DNA from: Prochlorococcus sp. AG-686-P16
GTDB taxonomy: Bacteria > Cyanobacteriota > Cyanobacteriia > PCC-6307 > Cyanobiaceae
Reading direction: 5' to 3'
Length of the DNA: 32,574 nt
NCBI GenBank assembly: GCA_003208695.1
Contig: QCVY01000003.1
Coordinates: 1 to 32,574 of the forward strand
Each line of letters opens with the position of its first letter. Position 1 is the first letter of the stretch. Under the pieces are notes generated by a model. It ran no database searches. It worked only from the letters and a program-made list of their open reading frames with translations, and was not told where the DNA came from. The position numbers were made by a program, and so were the translations under genes. Positions 9,068 to 17,394 of the stretch are shown piece by piece.

Positions 9068-12000
9068 ATGAGTTTAAATTCATTAATTAGTTATATTTCA
9101 AAATCACAAATAATAGAAGAGTTAGTAAAAAGAATTGAAAGTAATAATGAACTAAATATCATTGGTTCCAGTAGATATGCAAAATCAATTATAATAAATA
9201 GTATTGCTAAGAAAGAAAATAAAGATATCTTACTTATCTGTCCTAATGAAGAAATTGCATACAAATGGTATGGATACTTCGATAGTATAGATAATAGAAA
9301 TATATTATATTATCCGCCTTGCGAAAATTTACCATATGCATCAATTAACAAGTCAATTGAGACTGAATATTCACAGTTATCAGTCATCTCTAAAATTATT
9401 AGAAAAGAAAGAAAAGATATAAACATAATAATAACAACTGAAAGATCACTTCAACCTCATTTAATTAACAATAATCTATTCAAGGAAAATATATTTACAT
9501 TAATTAAGGGTATTGAACTAGATTTAAAAGAGTTAACAAAGAAGTTAGTTTTACTAGGCTATAATAAAGAAAATTTGACATCGCAGGAAGGTTCATGGAG
9601 TAGAAGAGGAGAAATTATTGATATTTATCCAGTTAATAATGAATTACCTATAAGAATAGAATACTTTGATAATATTATTGAAAAAATAAGAGAATATGAT
9701 CCAGTAACACAAAGAACATTAGATAGTATTAATAAAGTTGAAATTGTACAGGTTGGATTTAATTTATTAATAAGAAAAAAGTTAGAAAGTTTATCAGAAC
9801 AAAGTACATTTAGTTCCGAAGAAATAACAACTAAAAATAATCTTGACAGATACTTAGGAATAATTGAAGAACATCCATCAAATCTATTGAATTACATAAA
9901 TAGAGAAACAATAATTGTCATAGACGAAAAAGAGGATTGCTTTAAATTTGCTAACAATTGGTGTATTGAATCAGATAATAATTTTGAGCAATATAAAAAT
10001 GAAATCGCTAACATCTTAAAATCTAATAATATAAATATTAAAGTTAGATCAAATCTTCATAAAAAATTTGAATCAATTATAAAAACATTCAGGAATCACA
10101 ATGTAATAAATTTATATGAATTTGAGTCAAAAAGAAATATAGATAATAGATTTCTTTTATCAGATAAACGTATAAATTGCTCATCTAAAAATATTGGTAA
10201 ACTTTCGAAAGATATAAATAAATTCATATTAAATAAAGATAAAGTCTGGATATTATCCGCACAGCCACTTCGAACAAGAAGCTTATTTTTTGAGCATGAC
10301 TGTAATACCAATTACCTAGAAAAACCAAATGATCTTGAAAGCGCATATAAGTTAATTGATAATTCAACGCCAGTAATTATTAAAAATAAAAATAATTATG
10401 AAATTGAAGGGTTTTATTTACCAATATGGAAAGTCATTTTAATAACAGATAAAGAATTATTTTCTCAGCAAGCTTTATTTAATAATGTTTTTATAAGAAG
10501 AAGAAAAAGGAGTATAAATTCAAATATAAATGTAAATAAAATAAACCCAGGAGATTACATAGTTCATAAAAACCACGGTATAGGACAATTTTTAAAACTA
10601 GAAAAAATAAACATCACAGGTGAATCAAGAGACTACTTAGTTATTCGTTATCTTGATGGAAAAATAAGTGTTGCAGCTGATCAACTAGGGAGTATAAACA
10701 GGTATAGATCTAGTGGAAAAATCAAACCTAAAATAAATAAATTAGGAGGTACAGAATGGTTAAAAATAAAAGATAAAAATAGAAAAATTATAAAAAAAGT
10801 TGCCTTAGATATTTTAAAACTTTATGCAAAAAGGGAAAAACTTAAAGGTCATATATTTCCAGAAGATGGCCCATGGCAAAAAGAATTAGAAGAATCATTC
10901 CCTTATCAACCTACTCCAGATCAACTATCAGCTGTTAAAGAAGTAAAAATTGATATGGAAAGTGATAAGCCAATGGATAGACTAGTTTGTGGAGACGTCG
11001 GGTTCGGAAAAACAGAGGTAGCTGTAAGAGCAATTTTTAAAGCAATTACATCCGGTAAGCAAGTAATCTTACTTGCTCCAACAACAATTTTAGCTCAACA
11101 ACACTGGAGAACTTTTTCAAATAGATTTTCACCCTATCCAATAAAAGTTTCTTTACTGAACAGATTTAAAACAAATACTGAGAAAAAAGATATTTATATT
11201 GGTCTGAAAAATAAAAAAATTGACTTAGTTGTAGCTACACACCAAATTTTAGGAAAAGAGATTGAAATTAATAATCTAGGATTACTTGTTATTGACGAAG
11301 AACAAAGATTTGGAGTTAGGCAAAAAGAAAAAATTAAAAATATAAAAACAAATATTGACGTTTTGACTCTATCAGCCACACCAATACCACGAACTTTATA
11401 CATGAGTTTATCTGGCCTTAGACAAATGAGTTTATTGAATACTCCTCCTCCCTCAAGAAGATCGATTAAAACGTATTTATCTGAAATTGATATGGATGTA
11501 ATCAGAACTGCAATAAGTCAAGAACTTGATAGAGGTGGTCAAATTTTCTATGTTCTACCGAGGATATCAGACATTGATCAGGCTGTTAACAAATTAAAAA
11601 ATATGTTTAAAGATTTAAAATTCATTGTCGCTCATGGACAAATGAATGAAATAGATCTTGAAAATGCAATGATTGCATTTAATAATGGGGAGGTGGATCT
11701 GATGATTTGCACAACAATTATTGAAAGCGGATTAGATATACCTCGAGTAAACACAATCGTAATTGAAGATGCACATAAATTTGGTTTATCACAACTTTAT
11801 CAATTACGTGGAAGAGTCGGCAGAAGTGGTATACAAGCTCATGCATGGCTATTTTATCCAAATATAAATAAAATTAATGAAGCCTCCAAGCAAAGGCTAA
11901 AGGCTATAAAAGATTTTTCTGAACTTGGGAGTGGATATCAACTGGCCATGAAAGATATGGAGATAAGAGGCGTTGGGAGCTTATTAGGTGAAGAACAAAG

Positions 12001-12583
12001 TGGGAAAGTTAATGCAATAGGATATGACCTTTATATTGAAATGCTGCATGAGGCAATCTCAGAAATAAATGGTCAAGAAATTCCCGAAGTAAATGATACG
12101 CAAGTAGATTTGCCAGTTAACGCTTTTATACCCGCAACATGGATATTAAACCGAGAGGAGAAACTTGATGCATATAAATATGCTACTGAATGTACTAATA
12201 ATAAGGAGCTTACAGAGTTAGCCACTGACTGGTCTAATAGGTATGGCGTTTTACCCAAACCAGTAGAATCATTAATACTCTTAATGAAGTTAAAACTATT
12301 GGCAAAAACGTGTGGCTTTAATAAAATTAAACTTAAAAAACCAAATGTAATAATAGAAACCAGACTAAAAAACTCTACATTTAAACTTATTAAAAAAGGT
12401 TTACCATCAAATATTCAAACTAAATTTCATTTTGAAGAAGGTGATCAGTTCTCAAAAATAACTATTAGAGGATTAGGTGTAACTGACATTCAAAATCAAA
12501 TTGATCAATTAATTTACTGGTTAGGACTTTTTGTAAGCGAAATAAATAACTTCGATAAAAATACAACCGATACGAAAATCTAA
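9068..12583 (+). CDS. mfd: Transcription-repair coupling factor Mfd
   Basis: Mfd pushes stalled RNA polymerase off damaged DNA and recruits UvrA for strand-specific nucleotide excision repair. The 1171-residue protein shows the full layout. There is a UvrB-like N-terminal module with SSRYAKS near residue 35 and GSWSRRGEIIDIYP near 175. The RNA-polymerase-interacting domain begins with GDYIVHKNHGIGQF near 495. The RecG-like translocase follows, with Walker A GDVGFGKTE at 642, Walker B DEEQRFG at 743, LSATPIPRTL, and motif VI QLRGRVGRS. A C-terminal TRCF domain ends the protein. The length is normal. The N-terminal third is poorly conserved and very Asn/Ile/Lys-rich, as usual for AT-rich genomes. 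Confidence 0.97.
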   Translation: MSLNSLISYISKSQIIEELVKRIESNNELNIIGSSRYAKSIIINSIAKKENKDILLICPNEEIAYKWYGYFDSIDNRNILYYPPCENLPYASINKSIETEYSQLSVISKIIRKERKDINIIITTERSLQPHLINNNLFKENIFTLIKGIELDLKELTKKLVLLGYNKENLTSQEGSWSRRGEIIDIYPVNNELPIRIEYFDNIIEKIREYDPVTQRTLDSINKVEIVQVGFNLLIRKKLESLSEQSTFSSEEITTKNNLDRYLGIIEEHPSNLLNYINRETIIVIDEKEDCFKFANNWCIESDNNFEQYKNEIANILKSNNINIKVRSNLHKKFESIIKTFRNHNVINLYEFESKRNIDNRFLLSDKRINCSSKNIGKLSKDINKFILNKDKVWILSAQPLRTRSLFFEHDCNTNYLEKPNDLESAYKLIDNSTPVIIKNKNNYEIEGFYLPIWKVILITDKELFSQQALFNNVFIRRRKRSINSNINVNKINPGDYIVHKNHGIGQFLKLEKINITGESRDYLVIRYLDGKISVAADQLGSINRYRSSGKIKPKINKLGGTEWLKIKDKNRKIIKKVALDILKLYAKREKLKGHIFPEDGPWQKELEESFPYQPTPDQLSAVKEVKIDMESDKPMDRLVCGDVGFGKTEVAVRAIFKAITSGKQVILLAPTTILAQQHWRTFSNRFSPYPIKVSLLNRFKTNTEKKDIYIGLKNKKIDLVVATHQILGKEIEINNLGLLVIDEEQRFGVRQKEKIKNIKTNIDVLTLSATPIPRTLYMSLSGLRQMSLLNTPPPSRRSIKTYLSEIDMDVIRTAISQELDRGGQIFYVLPRISDIDQAVNKLKNMFKDLKFIVAHGQMNEIDLENAMIAFNNGEVDLMICTTIIESGLDIPRVNTIVIEDAHKFGLSQLYQLRGRVGRSGIQAHAWLFYPNINKINEASKQRLKAIKDFSELGSGYQLAMKDMEIRGVGSLLGEEQSGKVNAIGYDLYIEMLHEAISEINGQEIPEVNDTQVDLPVNAFIPATWILNREEKLDAYKYATECTNNKELTELATDWSNRYGVLPKPVESLILLMKLKLLAKTCGFNKIKLKKPNVIIETRLKNSTFKLIKKGLPSNIQTKFHFEEGDQFSKITIRGLGVTDIQNQIDQLIYWLGLFVSEINNFDKNTTDTKI

Positions 12584-12586
12584 AAT

Positions 12587-12604
12587 ATTAAATAAATATT
12601 TAAT
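12587..12604. repeat. AT-only inverted repeat just after mfd
   Basis: ATTAAATA, a two-base spacer and TATTTAAT form a perfect inverted repeat beginning four bases after the mfd stop. With no G or C and no following T run it would be a weak terminator at best. It may only protect the mRNA 3' end. Confidence 0.4.
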
Positions 12605-12655
12605 CATCGCGAAATAGTTTAAATTCAGTTAGGTTTATAAAAATTTATTTAATGC

Positions 12656-12817
12656 ATGGGCGAATACATTGATGTCGGATTGCAAAGTTCGATTTTACCT
12701 TTTACATTATTACTTTCATCAATAGCAGTTGGAGCTTATGCACTAATTGGATTTGAGACAGAAAATGATGATGATGATTCGGACTCTGGAAGCGGTGGGT
12801 TAATGAATCCTATTTAA
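12656..12817 (+). CDS. Small acidic single-pass membrane protein (53 aa)
   Basis: This short ORF starts with ATG (MGEYIDVGLQ), has one hydrophobic helix of about 20 residues (ILPFTLLLSSIAVGAYALIG), and ends in an acidic and glycine/serine-rich tail with four Asp in a row (NDDDDSDSGSGG) and LMNPI. The helix-then-acidic-tail design, with the tail predicted on one membrane face, resembles the small thylakoid subunits of photosynthetic or NDH complexes. I cannot match it to a named subunit such as PsbX, NdhP or NdhQ. A TATAAA lies about 20 bases upstream (12635-12640). Its last eight bases overlap the 3' end of the converging gene. Clean composition and the membrane helix argue for a real gene; the function is unknown. 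Confidence 0.65.
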   Translation: MGEYIDVGLQSSILPFTLLLSSIAVGAYALIGFETENDDDDSDSGSGGLMNPI

Positions 12818-13178
12818 ACCTAATTTTCCTAGATTTTCTTTTTACTATTTTCATTATTCTAGTAAAAGCACCCAACATTAAAATCAAAGCGAATATTAAT
12901 GAGAAAACTATAAATATAGCTAAACAAATATCATAAAAATAAGATATTGAGTCCAAAATATTAGTAATCAATTTACCGAAATTATTTATAAAATTATCAA
13001 AGATTATTATTTTATTCGGTATTATATAATTTATATAAAAAATAAAGATACTAAAAGATAACATAACAAAGGATTCTTTTATAAGTTTACCTTTCGATTT
13101 TCTTCTTAAAGATAATTTTTTTTTAAAAAAAAATCTATCAGAGTTCTTATTCAAATTGGGTATTTTTAAATCAGACAT
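12810..13178 (-). CDS. Hypothetical membrane protein (122 aa)
   Basis: I do not recognise this protein. It begins with a strongly basic stretch (residues 13-36, many Lys and Arg). Two hydrophobic segments follow, at about 39-58 and 85-107, and it ends in a basic tail (KIVKRKSRKIRFK). Under the positive-inside rule both termini should face the cytoplasm. It is the last gene of the close-packed minus-strand run, 53 bases after the DUF4335 gene, and its 3' end overlaps the converging 53-residue ORF by eight bases. It could be a partner of the DUF3038/DUF4335 pair, but nothing in the sequence proves it. Confidence 0.65.
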   Translation of the reverse strand: MSDLKIPNLNKNSDRFFFKKKLSLRRKSKGKLIKESFVMLSFSIFIFYINYIIPNKIIIFDNFINNFGKLITNILDSISYFYDICLAIFIVFSLIFALILMLGAFTRIMKIVKRKSRKIRFK

Positions 13179-13231
13179 TTATAAAAATTACGCTAATTAA
13201 TCAAGAAATAATCTTCGAAAAGAATTATTTT

Positions 13232-13852
13232 TTATAGTAACTTGTTTATGGATTGAATGCTAACAAGTTTGTTTCTGTAATTTAATAAAGAACGATTTTC
13301 ATTATTATCGTAAATATAGATAAATGCTGTAGAAAAAAGGAAGATAGAGAATAAGGAAACTACTGGGGGTAAAAGAAATTCTGAAATATTTTTTTTATAT
13401 TTTAAAAATGAATGTTTTTGATTCGTTAAACTTTTAAATTCTTTAGAATAAATATTTTTAACTTTATTTGAAAAGCCAAGTTGATCAAAGCAATTAATTA
13501 TATCTGCAAAAACCGAATTCCCAATCCTAATATTTAAAGGTTTCACATTAGGTTTAGAACTTTTTAATAGAAGTATATGTGTATAACAATTTTCAGGCTT
13601 AATATCAATTAGTTGTGAATTGTATGATGCATTTTCATCATTTAAAATTGTAATAGAGTAGGAGTAAAAAGCCTTCATTATAGACCTCAAATGATCTAAG
13701 TTACCTTCAATAACAGGCTTATCAATAATCATAAGTTTCCATTGAGAAATAATCGATATGTTATCTTGATTTTCGTTGTTCGAATAATCTGGTAATCCAT
13801 TAATTTCAAGACTGACGGATGATTGGTTAAATAAAAGTTTATTTTGCAACAT
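13232..13852 (-). CDS. DUF4335 family protein
   Basis: The 206-residue protein opens with a pattern I associate with cyanobacterial DUF4335 proteins: a hydrophobic strand, SSVSLEINGLPDYS, ISIISQWKLMI, then a segment resembling EGxxxHLxxLMxAFYxYS. A conserved YTHILLLKSSKPNVKPLNIRIGNS strand block and a FxDIINCFDQLGF helix follow. A single hydrophobic segment at about residues 161-180 (SLFSIFLFSTAFIYIY) would anchor it with most of the protein on one side. The start lies one base after the stop of the DUF3038 gene, so the two are probably co-translated. In cyanobacteria these two families tend to be neighbours (from memory). Molecular function is unknown. Confidence 0.75.
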   Translation of the reverse strand: MLQNKLLFNQSSVSLEINGLPDYSNNENQDNISIISQWKLMIIDKPVIEGNLDHLRSIMKAFYSYSITILNDENASYNSQLIDIKPENCYTHILLLKSSKPNVKPLNIRIGNSVFADIINCFDQLGFSNKVKNIYSKEFKSLTNQKHSFLKYKKNISEFLLPPVVSLFSIFLFSTAFIYIYDNNENRSLLNYRNKLVSIQSINKLL

Positions 13853-13853
13853 A

Positions 13854-14393
13854 TCAATAATTAAGAAGGGTGCTACTTAAGTTTAGAAATCCATCCTCCG
13901 AAATACACAACGCTAATGTAAGAATAATTTTAATAAAAACTTCATCATTACAACTAGGATCAAGTAATCGTTTAACTTTCATACTATTAGTGTTAAATCT
14001 TTCACTAATTAATTCAATATATCTATTCTTAAATTCATTCCAGGGTTTAGGGTTCCTAATAAAATCATCCCTAGATTGCAGTATTTGTCTTATGTAAGGA
14101 TATAAAAATTTTGCCATTTCAGCAGTAAGTTTAATCAATGCGTTAAATTCGCTTAATTTAATATTGTTATTATTAAAAGAATTCCTCATTGGATTATTGT
14201 TCCTTAATTTCCATATAGTAACTTTATTAGGTAAAACTTCATTTAAATTAAGTTTACCTGATAATGAATATAAAGATTCTGCACCATTTAAATCAATAGT
14301 TTCTAAGGCTAATAAAAGTAAATCTAATCTTTGAATAGATTCTCTTGAAATCCGTTTTCCTTTAGATAAAATGGTAATAATTAATAACGAAAG
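13854..14393 (-). CDS. DUF3038 family protein, no canonical start codon for the full domain
   Basis: The ATG at 14187-14189 gives only 111 residues, but the same frame stays open upstream to a TAG at 14394-14396. The extra stretch reads RLDLLLLALETIDLNGAE followed by LPNKVTIWKLRNNNP. These are the conserved first half of DUF3038 as I know it (a leucine-rich helix, then LPxxVxxWRLRxxNPxR). The real protein therefore very probably starts upstream of 14322. No ATG, GTG or TTG exists between the stop and this domain; the only candidates are ATT codons (such as 14370-14372). Options are a rare ATT start, a frameshift or sequence error, or a damaged 5' end. The downstream part (TAEMAKFLYPYIRQIL and the C-terminal helices) is intact. 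It sits between the DUF2949 and DUF4335 genes. The coordinates give the maximal open frame. Confidence 0.7.
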   Translation of the reverse strand, partial: LSLLIITILSKGKRISRESIQRLDLLLLALETIDLNGAESLYSLSGKLNLNEVLPNKVTIWKLRNNNPMRNSFNNNNIKLSEFNALIKLTAEMAKFLYPYIRQILQSRDDFIRNPKPWNEFKNRYIELISERFNTNSMKVKRLLDPSCNDEVFIKIILTLALCISEDGFLNLSSTLLNY

Positions 14394-14418
14394 CTACTTA
14401 GATATTATAACAGAATCC

Positions 14419-14616
14419 TTATAATTTTCTCTTAAATAAAAAGGTATATAGCTTATCTAGCTCTTCAAAAGTTAATAGACCATAACTCCAAAGAAGAACA
14501 GGTAGAGGGGTATTATTTTCTATTGATAACTTTAATCCTAATTCAATTGAAGACTCTTGTAATCCAATTTCATCCAGAAGAAAAGATATCATTTTCTTAT
14601 TTGAATAATTAATCAT
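14419..14616 (-). CDS. DUF2949 family small protein
   Basis: This 65-residue protein matches the short cyanobacterial DUF2949 family: FLLDEIGLQESSIELGLKLS, then PLPVLLWSYGLLTFEELDKLYTFL. The pattern suggests a compact all-helical domain with no membrane segment. Its start is five bases after the stop of the UbiH-type gene, and the DUF3038 frame follows 22 to 70 bases on depending on that gene's start. The function is not known. Confidence 0.8.
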   Translation of the reverse strand: MINYSNKKMISFLLDEIGLQESSIELGLKLSIENNTPLPVLLWSYGLLTFEELDKLYTFLFKRKL

Positions 14617-14621
14617 ATATG

Positions 14622-15776
14622 TTATTTAATAGATGAATAAATTAAAGACTTAGTCATATGATTTAAGATTATTCTTCTTATAAAAAGAAACTTATTTAAA
14701 AGAAGAAATGAGATTTTTCTTAAAGGTATTAATAAAAGATTATTATTTGCGAATAATTTAATTAAAATATCCGTTACAACAATAGTTGAGACAATATCAA
14801 AAGACCTCTTGAAATAATATTTATATTTAAATATATTTAATGCTTTTTTAGTTGTAGATATATCTCTAGCAAAAATATCATATATAACATTAACATCTCT
14901 CCAGCAAGTATTTAATCCTTGTCCACCAACTGGGTGAAAAGTGTGAAATGAATCTCCGACAGATACTTCCTTACTGAAATTAAAGATTGGTAAGCATAAA
15001 GATAAAGAAACAGGGAAAATATTAATATCGCTATCAATTTGATCTAACTTAAAATAGTCAGGCACAATTGTTGATAAATTATCTAATAGAAAAGTTTTAC
15101 TAGAGTTTAATCTATCAATTGATTTGAATGTACTTGCTGTCCAAATTATTTGATACCTATTTGCATCTAACGGTAATAACGCTAATGGGCCTTCCTTCCT
15201 AAATATTTCATATGCTCGTTTATGAACATTTCCTCTTACTAAAACCTCAAATGTGAGACAAGACTGATTATATGATTTTTTTAAGTCAAAATAATTATGA
15301 TTTTTCATGTAGTTTGAATTTGCTCCAGTTGATATAAATTTATAATCATAAGAAATATTTTCATTAGATAAATCTAAGGTAGATTTAAAAAAAATATTAT
15401 CTATTTTATCTATCTCATAAAAGAATACATTCATAAGATCAGAATGTTTAACCACCCAACCGATAGTATCTAAAGAACCTATATCTTTGTCTAGATCTGA
15501 AGTAGTTAAAATCGTAAAATCTAAAGTTTCACTATCTGAAATTGAAAGAGAATCAAAGTTATAAAGATAAGAATTTAATTTATCCCAAAGATTAAATTTT
15601 GAAAGTATTTTTCTTGTTGAATGGGTAATGGCATATGTTTTATCTTTATTAATGAGCTTTTCTCTTGACAATAAATCTGTAAGGTAAATATTGAAATTTA
15701 GTTTCGATAAAGTTATTGCTAAAAGTAAGCCTGTGGGGCCAGAACCAACAATTTTGAAATTAAAATATTTATTCAT
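14622..15776 (-). CDS. UbiH/VisC-type FAD-dependent hydroxylase
   Basis: This is an aromatic-ring flavoprotein hydroxylase of the UbiH/UbiF/COQ6 group, 384 residues. The N-terminal Rossmann FAD motif is VGSGPTGLLLAITLS (residues 10-24), and the middle FISTGANS corresponds to the family's D/G segment. The C-terminal GDSFHTFHPVGGQGLN is the GD motif that binds the FAD ribityl chain, typical of this family. Cyanobacteria make plastoquinone rather than ubiquinone, so the substrate is uncertain; a quinone or isoprenoid-quinol precursor is the usual guess. The C-terminal 100 residues are hydrophobic and could attach to the membrane. The start is 23 bases after the stop of the membrane protein gene upstream. 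Confidence 0.88.
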   Translation of the reverse strand: MNKYFNFKIVGSGPTGLLLAITLSKLNFNIYLTDLLSREKLINKDKTYAITHSTRKILSKFNLWDKLNSYLYNFDSLSISDSETLDFTILTTSDLDKDIGSLDTIGWVVKHSDLMNVFFYEIDKIDNIFFKSTLDLSNENISYDYKFISTGANSNYMKNHNYFDLKKSYNQSCLTFEVLVRGNVHKRAYEIFRKEGPLALLPLDANRYQIIWTASTFKSIDRLNSSKTFLLDNLSTIVPDYFKLDQIDSDINIFPVSLSLCLPIFNFSKEVSVGDSFHTFHPVGGQGLNTCWRDVNVIYDIFARDISTTKKALNIFKYKYYFKRSFDIVSTIVVTDILIKLFANNNLLLIPLRKISFLLLNKFLFIRRIILNHMTKSLIYSSIK

Positions 15777-15799
15777 TAAAAGGGATATCTATCTTCGAT

Positions 15800-16444
15800 T
15801 TACTTTAAATAAATATAGCAAATTTCTTCAAATGCTGGTCGAAGTAAATATGGGTACTCTCCTATCCAAATATTTTTTTCAGGTAACCATGCATCAGTCA
15901 AATAAATTTCTCTATCAAAATTACGATAATTTGATGAAACTAAACATCTAATATTAGAACCAATTCTAATTTGACTATGTTTTTGTTCCATAGGAAAACT
16001 TATCTTATCTAGATAACCATCCTCATCTTCTAATTCAATAACCAGCCAAGTTCTTTTTTTTTCTATCAACTCTAAACGACCTTGCCTATTTGATTGTTCA
16101 CGTGAACTTTCGATTTTCTCGATTTTGTAAATATCAGAAATATAACCGTCGAAAAGAGAAAAGAACTTTGATTTTTTATAACTAGAATTTTTCCTGCTTG
16201 ATTCAAGTATCGGTCCCCAAATAATATAAAGAAAAAAAATCACACATAACAATAACCAAAGATTTTCTGTCTGTGTTGATGATTGACTGATAAAAAGCAA
16301 AAGATTTAACACCCCTCCAATAGAAGAAATAATTACTCTTTGAAGAACTTTTCTGGGATTTCCAAGAGCAAATTTAAATTGACCTCCGGTTCCAACCGAA
16401 GGTATAAGTTTAGTTATTTGAGTTTGTTTAATTGGAATAAGCAT
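15800..16444 (-). CDS. Conserved cyanobacterial membrane protein, possibly DAC-like
   Basis: This 214-residue protein has an N-terminal pattern (QITKLIPSVGTGGQFKFALGNPRKVLQRVIIS). It resembles a cyanobacterial and plant family, one plant member of which (DAC) is needed for cytochrome b6f accumulation. That link is from memory of the motif and is tentative. Two adjacent hydrophobic helices (about residues 36-54 and 61-77) are followed by a soluble C-terminal domain of about 130 residues containing TWLVIELEDEDGYLDKISFPMEQ. The ATG lies immediately before the dapB stop (16445), so the two genes are contiguous and probably co-transcribed. Confidence 0.8.
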   Translation of the reverse strand: MLIPIKQTQITKLIPSVGTGGQFKFALGNPRKVLQRVIISSIGGVLNLLLFISQSSTQTENLWLLLCVIFFLYIIWGPILESSRKNSSYKKSKFFSLFDGYISDIYKIEKIESSREQSNRQGRLELIEKKRTWLVIELEDEDGYLDKISFPMEQKHSQIRIGSNIRCLVSSNYRNFDREIYLTDAWLPEKNIWIGEYPYLLRPAFEEICYIYLK

Positions 16445-17293
16445 TTAAAATATTAATCTTTCAAGTCCATAAACTAATGATTTAAAATTACCTATTTTCC
16501 GTATTGCTTGTAAAACACCAGGCATATAAGCTTTTCTATCAATGGTGTCATGTTTAATCGTATAAGTTTCACCAGGGGAACCCATAATAACAACTTGATG
16601 AGCCAACAACCCAGGCAATCTTATTGAATGAATATTTAGACCTGAATCTCTTACTCCTCCTCTAACACCTTTTAAAGATTCAGACTCTTTAACTAAGCCT
16701 TCATTATATTTCTTAGGATATTCTTCAATCATTTCGGCAGTCTTAATACAAGTTCCACTTGGAGAGTCTGCCTTTTGATTATGATGCATTTCTATTAATT
16801 CAATATTATCGTAGAACTTTGCAGCTACAGAAGCAGCTTGTTGAAGAAGCACCATACCTACTGAGAAATTAGGAATAATTGCACAACCAACTTCTGCTTT
16901 TTGCGCAAAAATAGATAAATCATTTATTTGTGAGGGAGAAAGACCAGTAGTCCCAATAATTGGAGAAATTCCATAGGCTATTGCAGATCTAGTATTATCA
17001 AAAACAGAATCTGGATGTGTAAAATCAACTAAAACAGGCTTTATATTTTGGTTTCGATATTCTTGACTGATTGAACATAAAGACCCCTCAAGATCATTAG
17101 AAACAAAAACTTCACTACTTTTTAAATTCAATAACTGTGAAATATTTTTACCATTATTTTTTTTATTAATATCGATTGCAGCAACAAGTTCACAATCTGA
17201 GGAATTTAGAACGGAATTTACAACTTCACTTCCCATTTTGCCTAAAGCACCAGAAACAAGCACAGGTATAGTTTTTTTTGAATTTTCGGTCAT
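16445..17293 (-). CDS. dapB: 4-hydroxy-tetrahydrodipicolinate reductase DapB
   Basis: DapB reduces hydroxy-tetrahydrodipicolinate with NAD(P)H in the diaminopimelate/lysine pathway, which feeds peptidoglycan. The 282-residue protein has the nucleotide-binding loop SGALGKMGSEVV (residues 14-25) and IIGTTG near 112. The family signature IEMHHNQKADSPSGT has catalytic His170/His171 and Lys174. The length is usual for cyanobacterial DapB. It heads the minus-strand run ending at 12810 and diverges from chlH across a 101-base gap. That gap begins with an alternating T-run/A-run tract (17293-17316), likely flexible or bent DNA near both promoters. Confidence 0.97.
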   Translation of the reverse strand: MTENSKKTIPVLVSGALGKMGSEVVNSVLNSSDCELVAAIDINKKNNGKNISQLLNLKSSEVFVSNDLEGSLCSISQEYRNQNIKPVLVDFTHPDSVFDNTRSAIAYGISPIIGTTGLSPSQINDLSIFAQKAEVGCAIIPNFSVGMVLLQQAASVAAKFYDNIELIEMHHNQKADSPSGTCIKTAEMIEEYPKKYNEGLVKESESLKGVRGGVRDSGLNIHSIRLPGLLAHQVVIMGSPGETYTIKHDTIDRKAYMPGVLQAIRKIGNFKSLVYGLERLIF

Positions 17294-17394
17294 TTTTTTT
17301 AAAAAAATTTTTTAAAGGTTGTTACACGCTATTTATATTGCACACAATAACGGCAATTCACCCGTAGGCTGGTAGAAATACTTAAAAAGAATCA

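Noticed and set aside
15691..15951. 86-codon ORF on the + strand across the UbiH/DAC-like junction
   Set aside because: It is antisense to two better-supported genes and has no domain.
17293..17316. T-run/A-run tract between dapB and chlH as a terminator
   Set aside because: It lies between two divergent gene starts, where a terminator is not expected; more likely flexible promoter DNA.
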